64,000 nt of DNA from Chitinophaga pinensis (GCA_902167325.1 LR632930.1:4836001-4900000); one strand, 5' to 3'. Shown: positions 44,603-54,707, numbered from the stretch's first letter. Program-made: numbers and translations. Notes: generated by a model from the letters alone, not told the origin.

Positions 44603-46867
44603 TTATTGTTTGATTAACCACACCTCCGCGACGCGGGAATGCTGCCGCCAGTTGAGGTGCTCTTCATCTATAGGGTCCCACGTAAGGAGCAGTGTTCCGG
44701 TTTTGCTGAGTGCCTGTGGTACGGGAAATTCTTTGATCTCTCCCGTTCCCTTACCGTATACCGAAGGCGTGAGGCGTTGCCCGTTAGCACGGAGCAGGCT
44801 TTCGCCGTAGCCGGTGATGCGCACGGTGTATTGTGCGGTGGTATCGAGGCGATCGTAACGCATGGCAGTGGGCCAGCGCATGCTCGTCATCCACGACAGC
44901 CGTTTGCGGCTCATGCCGCCCTCCCACCAGTCGAACCCGGGGTTATCACTCCGGCGCATCAGCGGATCGGTACGGAGGTCTTCCCCACGCACCACATGCG
45001 GGCTTTTTCCCACATGCCCTACATCGTCATAGAAACTACCAATGCCGGGTTGCTCCCAATGCGCGAGGGTATCAATGGCTAAGCGCTGTGCTTCGGCCGG
45101 CAACTGGCGGATGCGTTTGAATTCATCTTCTATCCACCAGCGGTTATTCAGCGGCCGGTCAAGGAAGTCGAGTACGGCGCCTCTTTCATTCCCGGAAGCT
45201 TTGTATTTAGCTACGCTCGTTTGCAGGGATACGGAGCGGAACAATGCATCGCAGAGAGCAACGATCTTACTGCGCCAGGCGGGCTGCACACAGCTGTCGG
45301 CCTGCCGGAGTATACGCTCCGCAGCATCTATTGCCTGCGGACCGGCCAGCAGCGCTTCACAGGCTGCGCGCTCCAGCTCCGTTTCACGGATCTGCCGGAG
45401 CCGGGTATAAGCATCGTAATAAGCGCGGAGTAATAACATCTGCCAGCGCCAGTTGCCTTTCAGCGCAGGAGCTGCAGCTTCCAGCTTTTGCCAGTGGCTT
45501 AATGTGGTGGTGATACTTCCATTCTCTACAATGCTGCCTTCCCAGTTCTTCTCCAGAGCAAGCACACCATCTGCCGCCGCATCCTTCACGGCAGCGCCGA
45601 AGAAGAAACCGGTGTATTGGCGCACCATCTCACGCGGATCAGCCGAAGCGTTCCAGCCAAGGAGGTTCCAGATCATCTTGTTCAGATCATCGTGTGCGCC
45701 ATCTGAATAACCAATGAATCCGTCGATATAAGGGGCAATGGCGCGGTAGGCAGCCGTGTAATAGTACGGTTGCGGGTTCACCGGCTCCCGGCCCAGTGTG
45801 AAGGCAAATGCCGGATCCCACCAGGACACGGGGAAGTCGCAGCGAACGGTATGTGTGATATCGGGATAATGGCGCAGTTTGTATTGGGCAGGTAAAGCCG
45901 CACGGGTATCTTCCGGGGAAGGACTGCCCGGACCTACCACCAGCCCCGCCAGCCATTTGGGCGAACGGGAACGGATGTATTGATACACGTAATTACATTC
46001 GTCCGGTGTGTACCCCTGCAGCGAAAGCCAGATGCCCGCTTTGGCATGATGTTTTTGCAAAGGTGCCGCCAGTTCTTCCAGCAAGGGGATCACCAGCTCC
46101 GGCGGATTATCGCCGGGGTCTCCGCCGGGGAAGAACACCGCATCCAGCCGTGGACTTTCCCTGAACAGCGTATCGAACTGCAGGAGGAAATGATTTCTCT
46201 TAGTTATATCCTTCAGATCGAATGATGCAGGCGTCCATACCCAGAAGTCGGCATCGTAGCGTTGACAGCTTTCCGACATCTTGCGCGTCATTTCCCGGGA
46301 AGAGATCGTGAAATGCGGACTTTGCGGCATGAAAGGAATGGCTTCGATGCTGTTGGCACCGAAAATAAGTTGTTCGCGGATGTACTGGTCGTATTGCGCC
46401 GCAGTCCACCCGTCGTAGGAATTAGCGAGGTTGCGGTAACCGATCTGGTGCCCGCGTACCGCCTTTTCCGGCACCGCCCTTTCATTTATGGCATCCGGCA
46501 ATATCACTGCCCCTTTAGCCCAGTCCATCATCCGCAGCAGCCTCCCTGCGCCATATAACAGCCCCCGTTTGGGAGAGCCTGATATATGCAGCACTCTTCT
46601 GCCCTCCTGCGTGGTTAACTGCAAATGATACCCTTCGTCTGCCCCTGCTGATGCTTCCATCACCACAGCATCTCCCTTTACTGGTAATTGTGTTACCAGC
46701 GGCCAGAGCAGCCCGGTACGGCGGAATACTTCTTCCTGCAGCACCTTCCCGGCGATCTGCCCCTGCTGGCAAACAATTACAGGCTGCCTCCACAGCCCGC
46801 CCGGCGTGTTACGGATTGCCAGGCAGGCGTGCGGGAGCAGCAAGAGCATCAACAGAATTTTCCTCAT
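44603..46867 (-). CDS. Secreted glycoside hydrolase-like protein of uncertain family
   Basis: 754 residues with a signal peptide ending HACLA-IR. The first 130 residues look like the small beta domain that precedes hexosaminidase and glucuronidase barrels (LHISGSPKRGLLYGAGRLLRMM). A TIM-barrel follows (about 135-430: GHQIGYRNLANSYDGWTAAQ, GANSIEAIPFMP, DAVFFPGGDPGDNPPEL, KAGIWLSLQGYTPDE). The middle is helical and the last 130 residues form a beta-sandwich. It resembles the GH20/GH84/GH67 super-group, but I cannot place it in one family. Its ATG overlaps the preceding gene's stop by four bases. Confidence 0.65.
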   Translation of the reverse strand: MRKILLMLLLLPHACLAIRNTPGGLWRQPVIVCQQGQIAGKVLQEEVFRRTGLLWPLVTQLPVKGDAVVMEASAGADEGYHLQLTTQEGRRVLHISGSPKRGLLYGAGRLLRMMDWAKGAVILPDAINERAVPEKAVRGHQIGYRNLANSYDGWTAAQYDQYIREQLIFGANSIEAIPFMPQSPHFTISSREMTRKMSESCQRYDADFWVWTPASFDLKDITKRNHFLLQFDTLFRESPRLDAVFFPGGDPGDNPPELVIPLLEELAAPLQKHHAKAGIWLSLQGYTPDECNYVYQYIRSRSPKWLAGLVVGPGSPSPEDTRAALPAQYKLRHYPDITHTVRCDFPVSWWDPAFAFTLGREPVNPQPYYYTAAYRAIAPYIDGFIGYSDGAHDDLNKMIWNLLGWNASADPREMVRQYTGFFFGAAVKDAAADGVLALEKNWEGSIVENGSITTTLSHWQKLEAAAPALKGNWRWQMLLLRAYYDAYTRLRQIRETELERAACEALLAGPQAIDAAERILRQADSCVQPAWRSKIVALCDALFRSVSLQTSVAKYKASGNERGAVLDFLDRPLNNRWWIEDEFKRIRQLPAEAQRLAIDTLAHWEQPGIGSFYDDVGHVGKSPHVVRGEDLRTDPLMRRSDNPGFDWWEGGMSRKRLSWMTSMRWPTAMRYDRLDTTAQYTVRITGYGESLLRANGQRLTPSVYGKGTGEIKEFPVPQALSKTGTLLLTWDPIDEEHLNWRQHSRVAEVWLIKQ

Positions 46868-48087
46868 GGTTTCATCAGATTCGTCAGCGTATTCTGACGG
46901 CCGGCCTGCTTCTGCAGTTTAAAAGCATCGTGCAGCGCCCCGTCTACTGTATAGGAACTATAATGTATGGCTTTGTCATCCACCCGGATGATCTGGTAAA
47001 ACTGTTCGTGCGAGCCGGTTTTATGCATCCACGGCGCGGGGTCTACTTCATACATCTTCGGCCCGCTGACAGACACTACGTATACCGGACCCTGATTCCC
47101 TTCCCGGCCACGGGCATAGGTATGATCGTGCCCGGTGAGTACGAGATCTACTTTGTATTTGTCCAGCAACGGCTTGATATGATCCCGCACGAATTTATTA
47201 TCGCGCGTTTTTTTGGTAGAGAGTACAGGGTGGTGGAAGGTAACTACCGTCCAGCGGTTCCTGTTTTCTTTCAGCACCTGCTCCAGCCAGTCGCGCTGCA
47301 GGTGAAGCAGTCTTTCATTGATCTCGATCTCCTGAGAATTGAGGGAGATAAACCGCACACCCTGTACATCGCTGTAATAGCAGGTTTCTTCCAGTCCGGC
47401 AGGACCGTTCTCCGGCAATGTGAACTGTGGCCGCCAGAAGACAGACACCACGCCGCTATCGTTCGGGTAATAGTATTCATGGTTGCCGGGCGTCATCAGT
47501 CCGGGTATGGAAGCATGTACAAATGATCCGGCTTCGAACCACTGTTGCCATTCGTTGTAATTATTGCCGCGGTTCACGAGATCGCCGGCGTGGATGATGA
47601 GCTTAGCGTCCGGAGCGGCAGACCATGCTTTGCGTATGGCCCGCGACCAGAGGGAGAGCAGGTTGGTTTGCGCATCGCCGAGGTAGATGAACGAGAACGG
47701 CTGTCCGGGCAGGCCCGCGGTGCGGAACTGGAACCATTCGCTCCAATGATCGCCTTTGCCAACGCGGTAAGCGTATTCCGTATTAGGCTGCAGGTCGTTA
47801 AACACCACATGATGGTAACGCACGGCCAGTGTGTCAGATATTACGCCAGTGGTACCCGCCGCTTTGCGTGCTGCCTTCGCAGTAAAAGCGGGATCGGGCG
47901 TGGAGGGTGCGATCTCGGCATAACTACTGTCTGCCGCTGCATGCGTGCGCCAGGTGATGGCTGCAGAGCGGGCGGGGTCAGCAGTTACGTTGAGTACGAT
48001 ATTGTCGGGCCGGGCCTGTTGGGCGCTTGCCTGTTGCAGTAAAAAGCAGGTGGCGATGAGCCACCTGCCTGAGTGGATTATTTTCAT
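46864..48087 (-). CDS. Purple acid phosphatase-like metallophosphoesterase
   Basis: 407 residues from the ATG at 48087, where the signal peptide MKIIHSGRWLIATCF...ASA-QQ begins. An N-terminal fibronectin-like domain (NIVLNVTADPARSAAITWRT) precedes the metallophosphatase core: FIYLGDAQTN, IHAGDLVNRGNN, TPGNHEYYYP, VTFHHPVLS and LTGHDHTYARG supply the five metal motifs of purple acid phosphatases. It should release phosphate from monoesters in the periplasm. Operonic with the SusD gene (eight-base gap) and the glycosidase-like gene (ATGA overlap). Confidence 0.88.
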   Translation of the reverse strand: MKIIHSGRWLIATCFLLQQASAQQARPDNIVLNVTADPARSAAITWRTHAAADSSYAEIAPSTPDPAFTAKAARKAAGTTGVISDTLAVRYHHVVFNDLQPNTEYAYRVGKGDHWSEWFQFRTAGLPGQPFSFIYLGDAQTNLLSLWSRAIRKAWSAAPDAKLIIHAGDLVNRGNNYNEWQQWFEAGSFVHASIPGLMTPGNHEYYYPNDSGVVSVFWRPQFTLPENGPAGLEETCYYSDVQGVRFISLNSQEIEINERLLHLQRDWLEQVLKENRNRWTVVTFHHPVLSTKKTRDNKFVRDHIKPLLDKYKVDLVLTGHDHTYARGREGNQGPVYVVSVSGPKMYEVDPAPWMHKTGSHEQFYQIIRVDDKAIHYSSYTVDGALHDAFKLQKQAGRQNTLTNLMKP

Positions 48088-48095
48088 AGATAGTT

Positions 48096-49562
48096 TTACT
48101 TGAGATACCACATGAGGGTGGTTTGCTTATCTTCCCCGAACACGGCTATTGCACGCTGATATGCTTCTCCATTCACGCGCATTTCATTATCAGGGTACAT
48201 ATAACGCTTAGGCAGGTTGGGTGATGCGGCCAGCGGACCCAGTACGAATACGGGGAAGCCGGTGCGGCGGTGATCGAACCAGCCTTCGGCACCTTTCAGG
48301 AACATGGCGATCCATTTTTGCCCGATGAGCTGCGAAAGGGTACCGTTGTATTTCACAGATACCTGATCGAAGTAATTAGCTGCTTCTGCCGTTGTAAGCA
48401 CACCGTAGTACCGCATGTTGGCGCGGATACCGTCGTAGTACAATACCTCTGCAGTTTTACCCGGTACAGTGATCTTACCTGCCTGTGCGGCCTCTGCGAG
48501 GATGAAGCATACTTCTGCATACGTCATCAGTGACGCGGCCAGCATGGGGTCCACATCTTTGTTGAAGAGCGGGGCCAGCAGGGAAATCTTTTTGTTACCG
48601 CCGTTATAATCATAAGGAGCCTGTATTGCATTGGGAACACCTACATATTCTCCGGGATCAACCGTACCACGCTCTGCTACAGGGGCAACCCATGCCTGCA
48701 GGCGGGGATCGTTGCGGAGCTTCAGCGCTTCCACAATCTCTTTACTGGGTTTACGCTTATCGAACTCGTCGTAGGCATTGCCGGTGAGTCCGCCGGGCCA
48801 GCTGTTCTCTTTCAGTTTACCGATATAAGGTACTTCGGCGTTATCTCCATTGGCTTCGAAAATGGGATACTTCGCTTTATCGTTTACAATGGCCTGCATC
48901 TCCGTGAAGGCGGCAGGATAGTTTTTAGACATGCGCAGCAACAAGCGCAGGCGTAATGAGTTGGTGAACTTGCGCCACTTCATCACATCGCTTTTGTACA
49001 ATACGTCCTGATCCTTGTTGATGGTTTTCTGCTGGCCCGCCAGCTGATCGTTGGCTTCGCGCAGTTCCTTTACCAGATCGGTATAGATCTGCTCCTGCCG
49101 GTCGTAATCCGGGCGGATAAGGCCTTCTGATTTCGACAGCAGGGCTTTGGAATAGGGAATATCACCGTAGAGGTCTGTGGCATATGCGAAATTGAACACG
49201 CGCATCACACGGGCATAGGGCAGGTACTCCGGCTGGTTGAACCACTCGATCATCTCGAACAGGCTCTTGTTGTAAGACAGCCGGCTGTAAATACCATCCC
49301 AGTTCTGCGGGCCCCAGTTGAACTTATCGTTGCCTTCGTTACGCACCATGGTGATGTAACGGCCGGCAGAGGCGGGCCTGTCCATATAAGCCTCGCGCTG
49401 GTAATCCGTAGCGGTGGAAACGATTACGGAAGACAAGAGGAATTCCGGGTTGATCTTTTCCGCACCGTTGGGGTTGACGTTGAAATCTTCGATGTCTTTG
49501 CCGCATGCACCCAGCATCAGCAGGGCGGGTAAGGCGAGATATTTGAAAGGTATGCGTGGCAT
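48096..49562 (-). CDS. SusD-like nutrient-binding lipoprotein (SusD/RagB, PF12771-type)
   Basis: 488 residues with lipobox LMLGAC (Cys20) and the start DIEDFNVNPNGAEKINPEFLLSS, typical of the SusD_RagB variant with the NxNPN motif. WDGIYSRLSYNKSLFEMIEW, AYATDLYGDIPYSKAL, SLMTYAEVCFILAEAAQAG and the C-terminal RRTGFPVF...LPKRYMYPDNEM are also characteristic. It is the surface-binding partner of the SusC encoded 18 bases upstream. This SusD subtype is not restricted to polysaccharides; some act on peptides or other nutrients. Confidence 0.92.
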   Translation of the reverse strand: MPRIPFKYLALPALLMLGACGKDIEDFNVNPNGAEKINPEFLLSSVIVSTATDYQREAYMDRPASAGRYITMVRNEGNDKFNWGPQNWDGIYSRLSYNKSLFEMIEWFNQPEYLPYARVMRVFNFAYATDLYGDIPYSKALLSKSEGLIRPDYDRQEQIYTDLVKELREANDQLAGQQKTINKDQDVLYKSDVMKWRKFTNSLRLRLLLRMSKNYPAAFTEMQAIVNDKAKYPIFEANGDNAEVPYIGKLKENSWPGGLTGNAYDEFDKRKPSKEIVEALKLRNDPRLQAWVAPVAERGTVDPGEYVGVPNAIQAPYDYNGGNKKISLLAPLFNKDVDPMLAASLMTYAEVCFILAEAAQAGKITVPGKTAEVLYYDGIRANMRYYGVLTTAEAANYFDQVSVKYNGTLSQLIGQKWIAMFLKGAEGWFDHRRTGFPVFVLGPLAASPNLPKRYMYPDNEMRVNGEAYQRAIAVFGEDKQTTLMWYLK

Positions 49563-49580
49563 ATCCGTATAATTTGCGGT

Positions 49581-52500
49581 TTAGAAATTGAATCCGAGTT
49601 TAGCACCGAAAGAACGGGTGTATGGGAGCGACCAGCTGCCTACACCCTGCCCGATGGCGTTGTTCGACACCGTCATTGCGGTTTCCGGATCATAGCCCAT
49701 ATCGGCGGCCGTCCAGGTAAACAGGTTGCGGGCAATGAGCGAGAAGTTGAGATTGCTGATCGGCAAACGGCCCAGTATCTTCTTCGGGAAATTATACGTG
49801 AGCGATGCTTCGCGGAGCTTCACATAAGTAGCGTCGAAGGTGGAACGGCTCAGGTAATCCCAGTAGTAAGTACCGTAATACGCTTCGGGATCAAGGATCT
49901 GGGTGTTGGCTTCATACTTGCCGGTAGCGTCGTTATACACATAACCATACAGGATGCTGCCATCGTTACGGCGCTCACCGGAACCATCGGTCCAGGCAAG
50001 GCCGCCCGTAGCCTGATCGCGGCCGGGCAGTGTGGTCTTGGTACGGCCATCGCTCAGGAGGTTCTTGGCTACATAACTGTGGAACTGTCCACCCTGCCGC
50101 CAGTCGATCAGCACATTCAGTGCAAAGCCTTTATAGCTGAAGGTATTGGAGAAGCCAACCTGGTAATCGGGATTGAAGTTGCCGATCTTCGTCCATACGC
50201 TCAGGCGGGTGTATTCACCACCATCGTTGATCAGCGGTTCGCCTTTATGCTCGCCGTCGGGCACTGTAGCCCAGCTGCGGGCATACATGTTACCCATCTC
50301 TTCTCCTACCCTTGCTTCGAACTGCACGCCTTCAGAGCTGCCGAGGATGTACTCCTTCATGCCTTCTCCGAGCGACAGTACTTTATTCCTGTTACGGGTA
50401 AAGTTGGCAGACACATCCCACTGGAACGCACCTTTCACAGGTGTGCCGGTAATGGTTGCTTCAATACCACGGTTCCGGATCTCACCGCCGTTGATCAGCT
50501 TCTGGTTGTAACCGGAGGCCATGGTGGTGCCGATGCGAATGAACTGGTTGGAGGTAACCGCATTATACCAGGTCACATCCAGTCCGAGGCGGCCGTTGAA
50601 GAAACGGAAGTCTGCACCTATTTCAGTGGATGTGGCGATGAGCGGTTTAAGATTGTTGTTCAGCAATGTAGCGTCCTGCGTGGCTTTCTTGGCGGTATTC
50701 CAATCCTGCCCGAACAGGAATGTATTATACAGTTGATGAGGGTCCGGCTTGCCGCCTACCTGCGCCCAGTTGGCGCGGATCTTGGCGAAGTTGAGCGGAC
50801 CGGACTGTATCTTCAGCATATCGCTTATCACCCATCCCAGTGAAACGGAGGGATAGAAGTAGGAGTTGTTATTGGAAGGCAATGGGCTGGCCCAGTCGTT
50901 ACGCGCTGTCAGATCAAGGAAGAGGTAATTACGGAAGCTCACCTGACCCATTCCGTATACGCTGTTGATCCTTTGCTCCCAGAAGTTGGTGGTATTTCTT
51001 ACAGAACCGGCGGCAGCGTTGCCGATGTTATAAAGCTTGGGGATAGATAATGCATCCGCACCCTGGAAAGTAGACTGTCCTTTCTGATGCATACGGTTAG
51101 CACCACCAGCGATGCTGAAGAAGAAATCGGTGTTGATATGACGCTGGTAAGTGAGCAGGAAGTCTGTATTCCTTTCGGTGAACTTCTCAGTTTCCATGGA
51201 ATAGGCACCTCTGGGGTTACGTACCGATCCGAAGGGGCGTTTGCTCTCGCGGATCTCGTTGTAGGTATCCATAGCGGTGCGGCCCATGAGGGTCAGTCCT
51301 TTTGCCAGTTCGATGTTCACTTCCACGTTGCCTAACAGGCGGTCGCGGTTGAAGCCGTTGATGAACTCGTAAGCCACAAAGAAGGGGTTATCGACTGTAC
51401 CGGGCACATGTGAATATTGTTTACGGCCTTCTTCTCCCGGGAGCCAGTAGTTGCGCAGTTTCTTAACATCCACGTTAGGCGTGGTGGTGTATACGATGTT
51501 GCTGGCGCTTTCGCGGTTGAAGGTAGGCCTGTTGTCGCTCTTATTATTGGTATAACCCACGTTGGTGCTCACCTTCACTTTAGGATGCAGCACATAGCCT
51601 GCGGAGAGGTTGAGGGTATTACGCTTGAGGTCGGTATTGGGTACGATCCCTTCGTTGGTGAGGTTGGTGTACGACAACCGGAAGTCACCATCTTTATTAG
51701 CGCCGGTGATGGCGATGTTGTTGGTGAGCGTGAAACCGGTCTGGTAGAAATCTTTTTGCCGGTCGGGGTACGAAACCCAATCTGTAGGGATGCGGTTGCC
51801 GCTGCCATCGAGCGGACTATCCCACTGCACATGCTTGGTACCGATATCCAAACGGGGTCCCCATGAAGCGGTAGAAATGGTTTCAGTAGTACCGGGGCGG
51901 TTACCCGATCCAAACTCGTTCTGGAACTGCGGGAACAGCCAGGCCCTGTCGAACATGGCCGAAGAGTTCACCGATACACCGAGTCCTTTCTTGGCACCGC
52001 TGCCGGATTTGGTGGTGATGAGGATCACACCGTTCAGTGCGCGGGTACCATACAACGCGGAGGCGCTGGCACCTTTCAGTACGGTAACGGTGGCAATATC
52101 ATCGGGGTTGATGTCGGAAATGGGGCTGCCATAATCTACCACACCACGGCCTACAGGCTCTTTCGGACTGCGTACCCCACCGGCGATGGGCACACCGTCT
52201 ACCACGTACATGGGGTTGTTATCGCCCTGGAGACTGCGTTGTCCGCGGATGGTTACAAATACAGAGGCGCCGGGGTCAGAAGAAACGGCGCGTACGTTTA
52301 CCCCGCTCACTTTGGCAGACAGGGCGTTGGCCACGTTCACTTCCTTCACGGTAGCTACCTGATCGCCTTTGAGAGTGGCGATGGAGTAGCCCAGTGCTTT
52401 CTCTTCTCTTTTAATACCGAGGGCGGTTACCACCACACTGTTCAGTTCCTTTACGTCGGATACCAATGTGATGTTCACATCGCCCCTGCCTGCGGCCTTC

Positions 52501-53033
52501 TCCTGTGTTACAAAGCCCACAGAGCGGAATACCAGTACCGAGGCAGCGCCCGCCACGCGGATGCTGTAGCGGCCCAGGTTGTTGGTGGCAGTACCGTTGG
52601 AGGTCCCTTTTTCATGGACGCTCACACCGGGCAGTGGCTGGCCGTCGGCATCGGTTACCAGACCCGATACGGAAAGATCAGCGGTTTTGGATGCCGTAGG
52701 TGAAGCAATAGTACGGATGGCATAATCGTGCGCAGAAATGCGTACGGCTTGCAGGCCTGCGGGGACCAGTGCTTTGGCCAGCTGCTCATCGAGCTGGGCA
52801 GAAGGGATACGGGCAAACCTGTCGGCTACCCATTTGCCCTCTACCTGGGCGGCGGAATAGCTGAAGCCCACCTGCAGGTTGTTTTCAAGGGCGGTGAACA
52901 TCTCCCGGAGGGAGATCATGCCGGCATGGCGGCGGGCATCATTGCCGCGCACCATGGCGTCCTGGGCGTGAGATTCCGCACACGCAAGCAGGATGCAGAG
53001 CACCGCGCAAAGCTTCGTAAAGCTCTTTTGCAT
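49581..53033 (-). CDS. SusC/RagA TonB-dependent transporter with STN signalling domain
   Basis: 1150 residues. After the signal peptide an STN (secretin/TonB N-terminal) domain spans about 40-110 (LREMFTALENNLQVGFSYSA), then the carboxypeptidase-like domain (VSGLVTDADGQPLPGVSV) to about 200, the plug (SVVVTALGIKREEKALGY, YVVDGVPIAGG) to about 330 and the barrel ending SFGAKLGFNF. The STN domain makes it a transducer: substrate binding outside is passed through the FecR anti-sigma factor to the ECF sigma encoded upstream. Import substrate is unknown. Confidence 0.94.
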   Translation of the reverse strand: MQKSFTKLCAVLCILLACAESHAQDAMVRGNDARRHAGMISLREMFTALENNLQVGFSYSAAQVEGKWVADRFARIPSAQLDEQLAKALVPAGLQAVRISAHDYAIRTIASPTASKTADLSVSGLVTDADGQPLPGVSVHEKGTSNGTATNNLGRYSIRVAGAASVLVFRSVGFVTQEKAAGRGDVNITLVSDVKELNSVVVTALGIKREEKALGYSIATLKGDQVATVKEVNVANALSAKVSGVNVRAVSSDPGASVFVTIRGQRSLQGDNNPMYVVDGVPIAGGVRSPKEPVGRGVVDYGSPISDINPDDIATVTVLKGASASALYGTRALNGVILITTKSGSGAKKGLGVSVNSSAMFDRAWLFPQFQNEFGSGNRPGTTETISTASWGPRLDIGTKHVQWDSPLDGSGNRIPTDWVSYPDRQKDFYQTGFTLTNNIAITGANKDGDFRLSYTNLTNEGIVPNTDLKRNTLNLSAGYVLHPKVKVSTNVGYTNNKSDNRPTFNRESASNIVYTTTPNVDVKKLRNYWLPGEEGRKQYSHVPGTVDNPFFVAYEFINGFNRDRLLGNVEVNIELAKGLTLMGRTAMDTYNEIRESKRPFGSVRNPRGAYSMETEKFTERNTDFLLTYQRHINTDFFFSIAGGANRMHQKGQSTFQGADALSIPKLYNIGNAAAGSVRNTTNFWEQRINSVYGMGQVSFRNYLFLDLTARNDWASPLPSNNNSYFYPSVSLGWVISDMLKIQSGPLNFAKIRANWAQVGGKPDPHQLYNTFLFGQDWNTAKKATQDATLLNNNLKPLIATSTEIGADFRFFNGRLGLDVTWYNAVTSNQFIRIGTTMASGYNQKLINGGEIRNRGIEATITGTPVKGAFQWDVSANFTRNRNKVLSLGEGMKEYILGSSEGVQFEARVGEEMGNMYARSWATVPDGEHKGEPLINDGGEYTRLSVWTKIGNFNPDYQVGFSNTFSYKGFALNVLIDWRQGGQFHSYVAKNLLSDGRTKTTLPGRDQATGGLAWTDGSGERRNDGSILYGYVYNDATGKYEANTQILDPEAYYGTYYWDYLSRSTFDATYVKLREASLTYNFPKKILGRLPISNLNFSLIARNLFTWTAADMGYDPETAMTVSNNAIGQGVGSWSLPYTRSFGAKLGFNF

Positions 53034-53054
53034 AAGTGTAAGTTTTAAAGATCT

Positions 53055-54032
53055 TTATTCTAGTATGATCGTATCGTTGTTTTCCCGCATCCTAAGTCCG
53101 TGTACTGTACACACGGCTTTCAGGAGCAGTTCCGGTGATTCCAGCGGTGCCGAGCCGGTAAACGGCAGCATTTCCATTCCGGGCCGCGCGAAGGTAATTT
53201 TCCGGCCGTAGAGATCTGCCATCCGGAGGGCCACTGTGGCCAGTGTTCCATCTCTGATTACCACTCTCTTTTCCATCCATGCGGTAAATCCATTTGCCGG
53301 CGACTGTGTGAGCGTAATACCAAGGGGGCTTTTCTGTAACAGATCTCCGGGCTTCATCGCTTTCCCACTGGCCCTTACACTGCCTTCCGCAAGGGCTATG
53401 GCAGCGGAATCGTGCCGGTTATATACATTAAATGCCGTACCGGTCACTTCCACATCGGTGAGGGAGGTATGCACTACAAACCGGGGGTGCAGCCCTTCCG
53501 GTGCGTGCTTCACTTTGAAATAGGCTTCCCCTTCCAGCTGTACCGTGCGCACATTGCCTGCCGTCATGGTACGGGGATATTGAATCGTTGAATTTGCGTT
53601 AAGCCATACTTCGGTACCGTCTTGCAACTTAATAGTGGTGGTTTCTCCGAATCCGGTGCGGAGCGTCAGCATCTCCCCTTCATTTGCCTTGTTTATCACT
53701 ACGATGGCAGTTATGGCAACTGCTGCAGCGGCGGTGGCGCCTATGAGCAGCCTTCTAATGAGGGGTGTACTTTTTTTACTGCGCTCTTCCGCATCCAGCA
53801 CATTATCAATGGCAGCTTTCACAGCATCCATCTCTAACGGGTCAGCATCCATGGCATGAAATCTGAAGGAGCGCACCATCAGCTGGGCTTCCCGCAGCAC
53901 TTCCCGTTTTTCGGGGTGGGCCGCTGCCCACTGTTCCCAAAACCGGGCAGCCGCATCGTCTGTCCGCTGCACCCAGCGCTGGAAGGAAGCTTCCGCCGCA
54001 AAATCCGCCGCTTCGTAATCTTGATATGACAT
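53055..54032 (-). CDS. FecR-family anti-sigma factor
   Basis: 325 residues. A cytoplasmic N-terminal domain (FAAEASFQRWVQ...WAAAHPEKREVLREAQLM) is followed by one membrane helix (about 93-112, LLIGATAAAAVAITAIVVI), the periplasmic FecR domain (RTGFGETTTIKLQDGTEVWLNANS, EGEAYFKVKH, VEVTGTAFNVYN) and a C-terminal DUF4974 domain (ATVALRMADLYGRKITF). It holds the sigma factor inactive until the STN domain of SusC signals. It lies 21 bases before the SusC gene and 81 after the sigma gene. Confidence 0.93.
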   Translation of the reverse strand: MSYQDYEAADFAAEASFQRWVQRTDDAAARFWEQWAAAHPEKREVLREAQLMVRSFRFHAMDADPLEMDAVKAAIDNVLDAEERSKKSTPLIRRLLIGATAAAAVAITAIVVINKANEGEMLTLRTGFGETTTIKLQDGTEVWLNANSTIQYPRTMTAGNVRTVQLEGEAYFKVKHAPEGLHPRFVVHTSLTDVEVTGTAFNVYNRHDSAAIALAEGSVRASGKAMKPGDLLQKSPLGITLTQSPANGFTAWMEKRVVIRDGTLATVALRMADLYGRKITFARPGMEMLPFTGSAPLESPELLLKAVCTVHGLRMRENNDTIILE

Positions 54033-54113
54033 AATTAAGCCTTGTACATAAGAAGGAGGCGTACAAGGGAGGAAATACCCTCAGGAATAAGGAACTTTTT
54101 TTAAACTATTTTT

Positions 54114-54707
54114 CTACCGGCTGAAAATCAATGCCTCAGCACCTGCCAGCAAAGGCTTCAGCTCGGTAAGGGCGCGGTACACGAGGGTCCGGGCATACTT
54201 CACCGCTTTGAGCTGCATCACTTCGGCGATCTCATCGTACGACAAGCCTTCATAAAACCGCAGGTATACCGCCTCTTTCTGCCGGAGCGTAAGCCTGTCC
54301 AGCGTTTGCTGCATATGGCGTTCAGCGAGGGCAGCCGTCTGCCGGCTGATCAGGTAACTTTCCGGGGAAAGTTCCAGCATAAACACCGGCGTATGCTCTT
54401 CCGGAAGGGCACGGGTATAGGGAACTTTGTCTAAAGCACGTACCAGCTTGCGCCGAACGGAAACGAGGAGATAACTTTTCGGTTTATCCGGTGTACCCGG
54501 CATGGCACGGCGGAGGTAGAGATCGGTGAAGAAGTCCTGCAAGGTGTCTTTAACCAGCCCGGTATCGTGCGTGAAGCGGCTGCAATAGCGGAACAGCAGC
54601 GGGAAATACCGCCGGTAGATTTCGCTGAATGCATCTCTGTCTCCTTCCCGGAGACGATCCCAGAGGAACCTGTCGTCTTGCTGCTGGTAAAAGGCGCCGG
54701 TGGTCAT
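54114..54707 (-). CDS. ECF-type RNA polymerase sigma factor
   Basis: 197 residues. Region 2 is REGDRDAFSEIYRRYFPLLFR with TLQDFFTDLYLRR (about 20-70). Region 4 is LTLRQKEAVYLRFYEGLSYDEIA followed by YARTLVYRALTELKPLL (about 135-190). This Bacteroidota ECF subgroup pairs with FecR and SusC. It heads the operon and should activate it. Upstream, TTGG and TACATTTC spaced by 19 bases look like a promoter for a housekeeping-type holoenzyme. Confidence 0.92.
   Translation of the reverse strand: MTTGAFYQQQDDRFLWDRLREGDRDAFSEIYRRYFPLLFRYCSRFTHDTGLVKDTLQDFFTDLYLRRAMPGTPDKPKSYLLVSVRRKLVRALDKVPYTRALPEEHTPVFMLELSPESYLISRQTAALAERHMQQTLDRLTLRQKEAVYLRFYEGLSYDEIAEVMQLKAVKYARTLVYRALTELKPLLAGAEALIFSR

Noticed and set aside
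48270-48533. Plus-strand open frame within the SusD gene
   Set aside because: Antisense shadow of a complete SusD gene.
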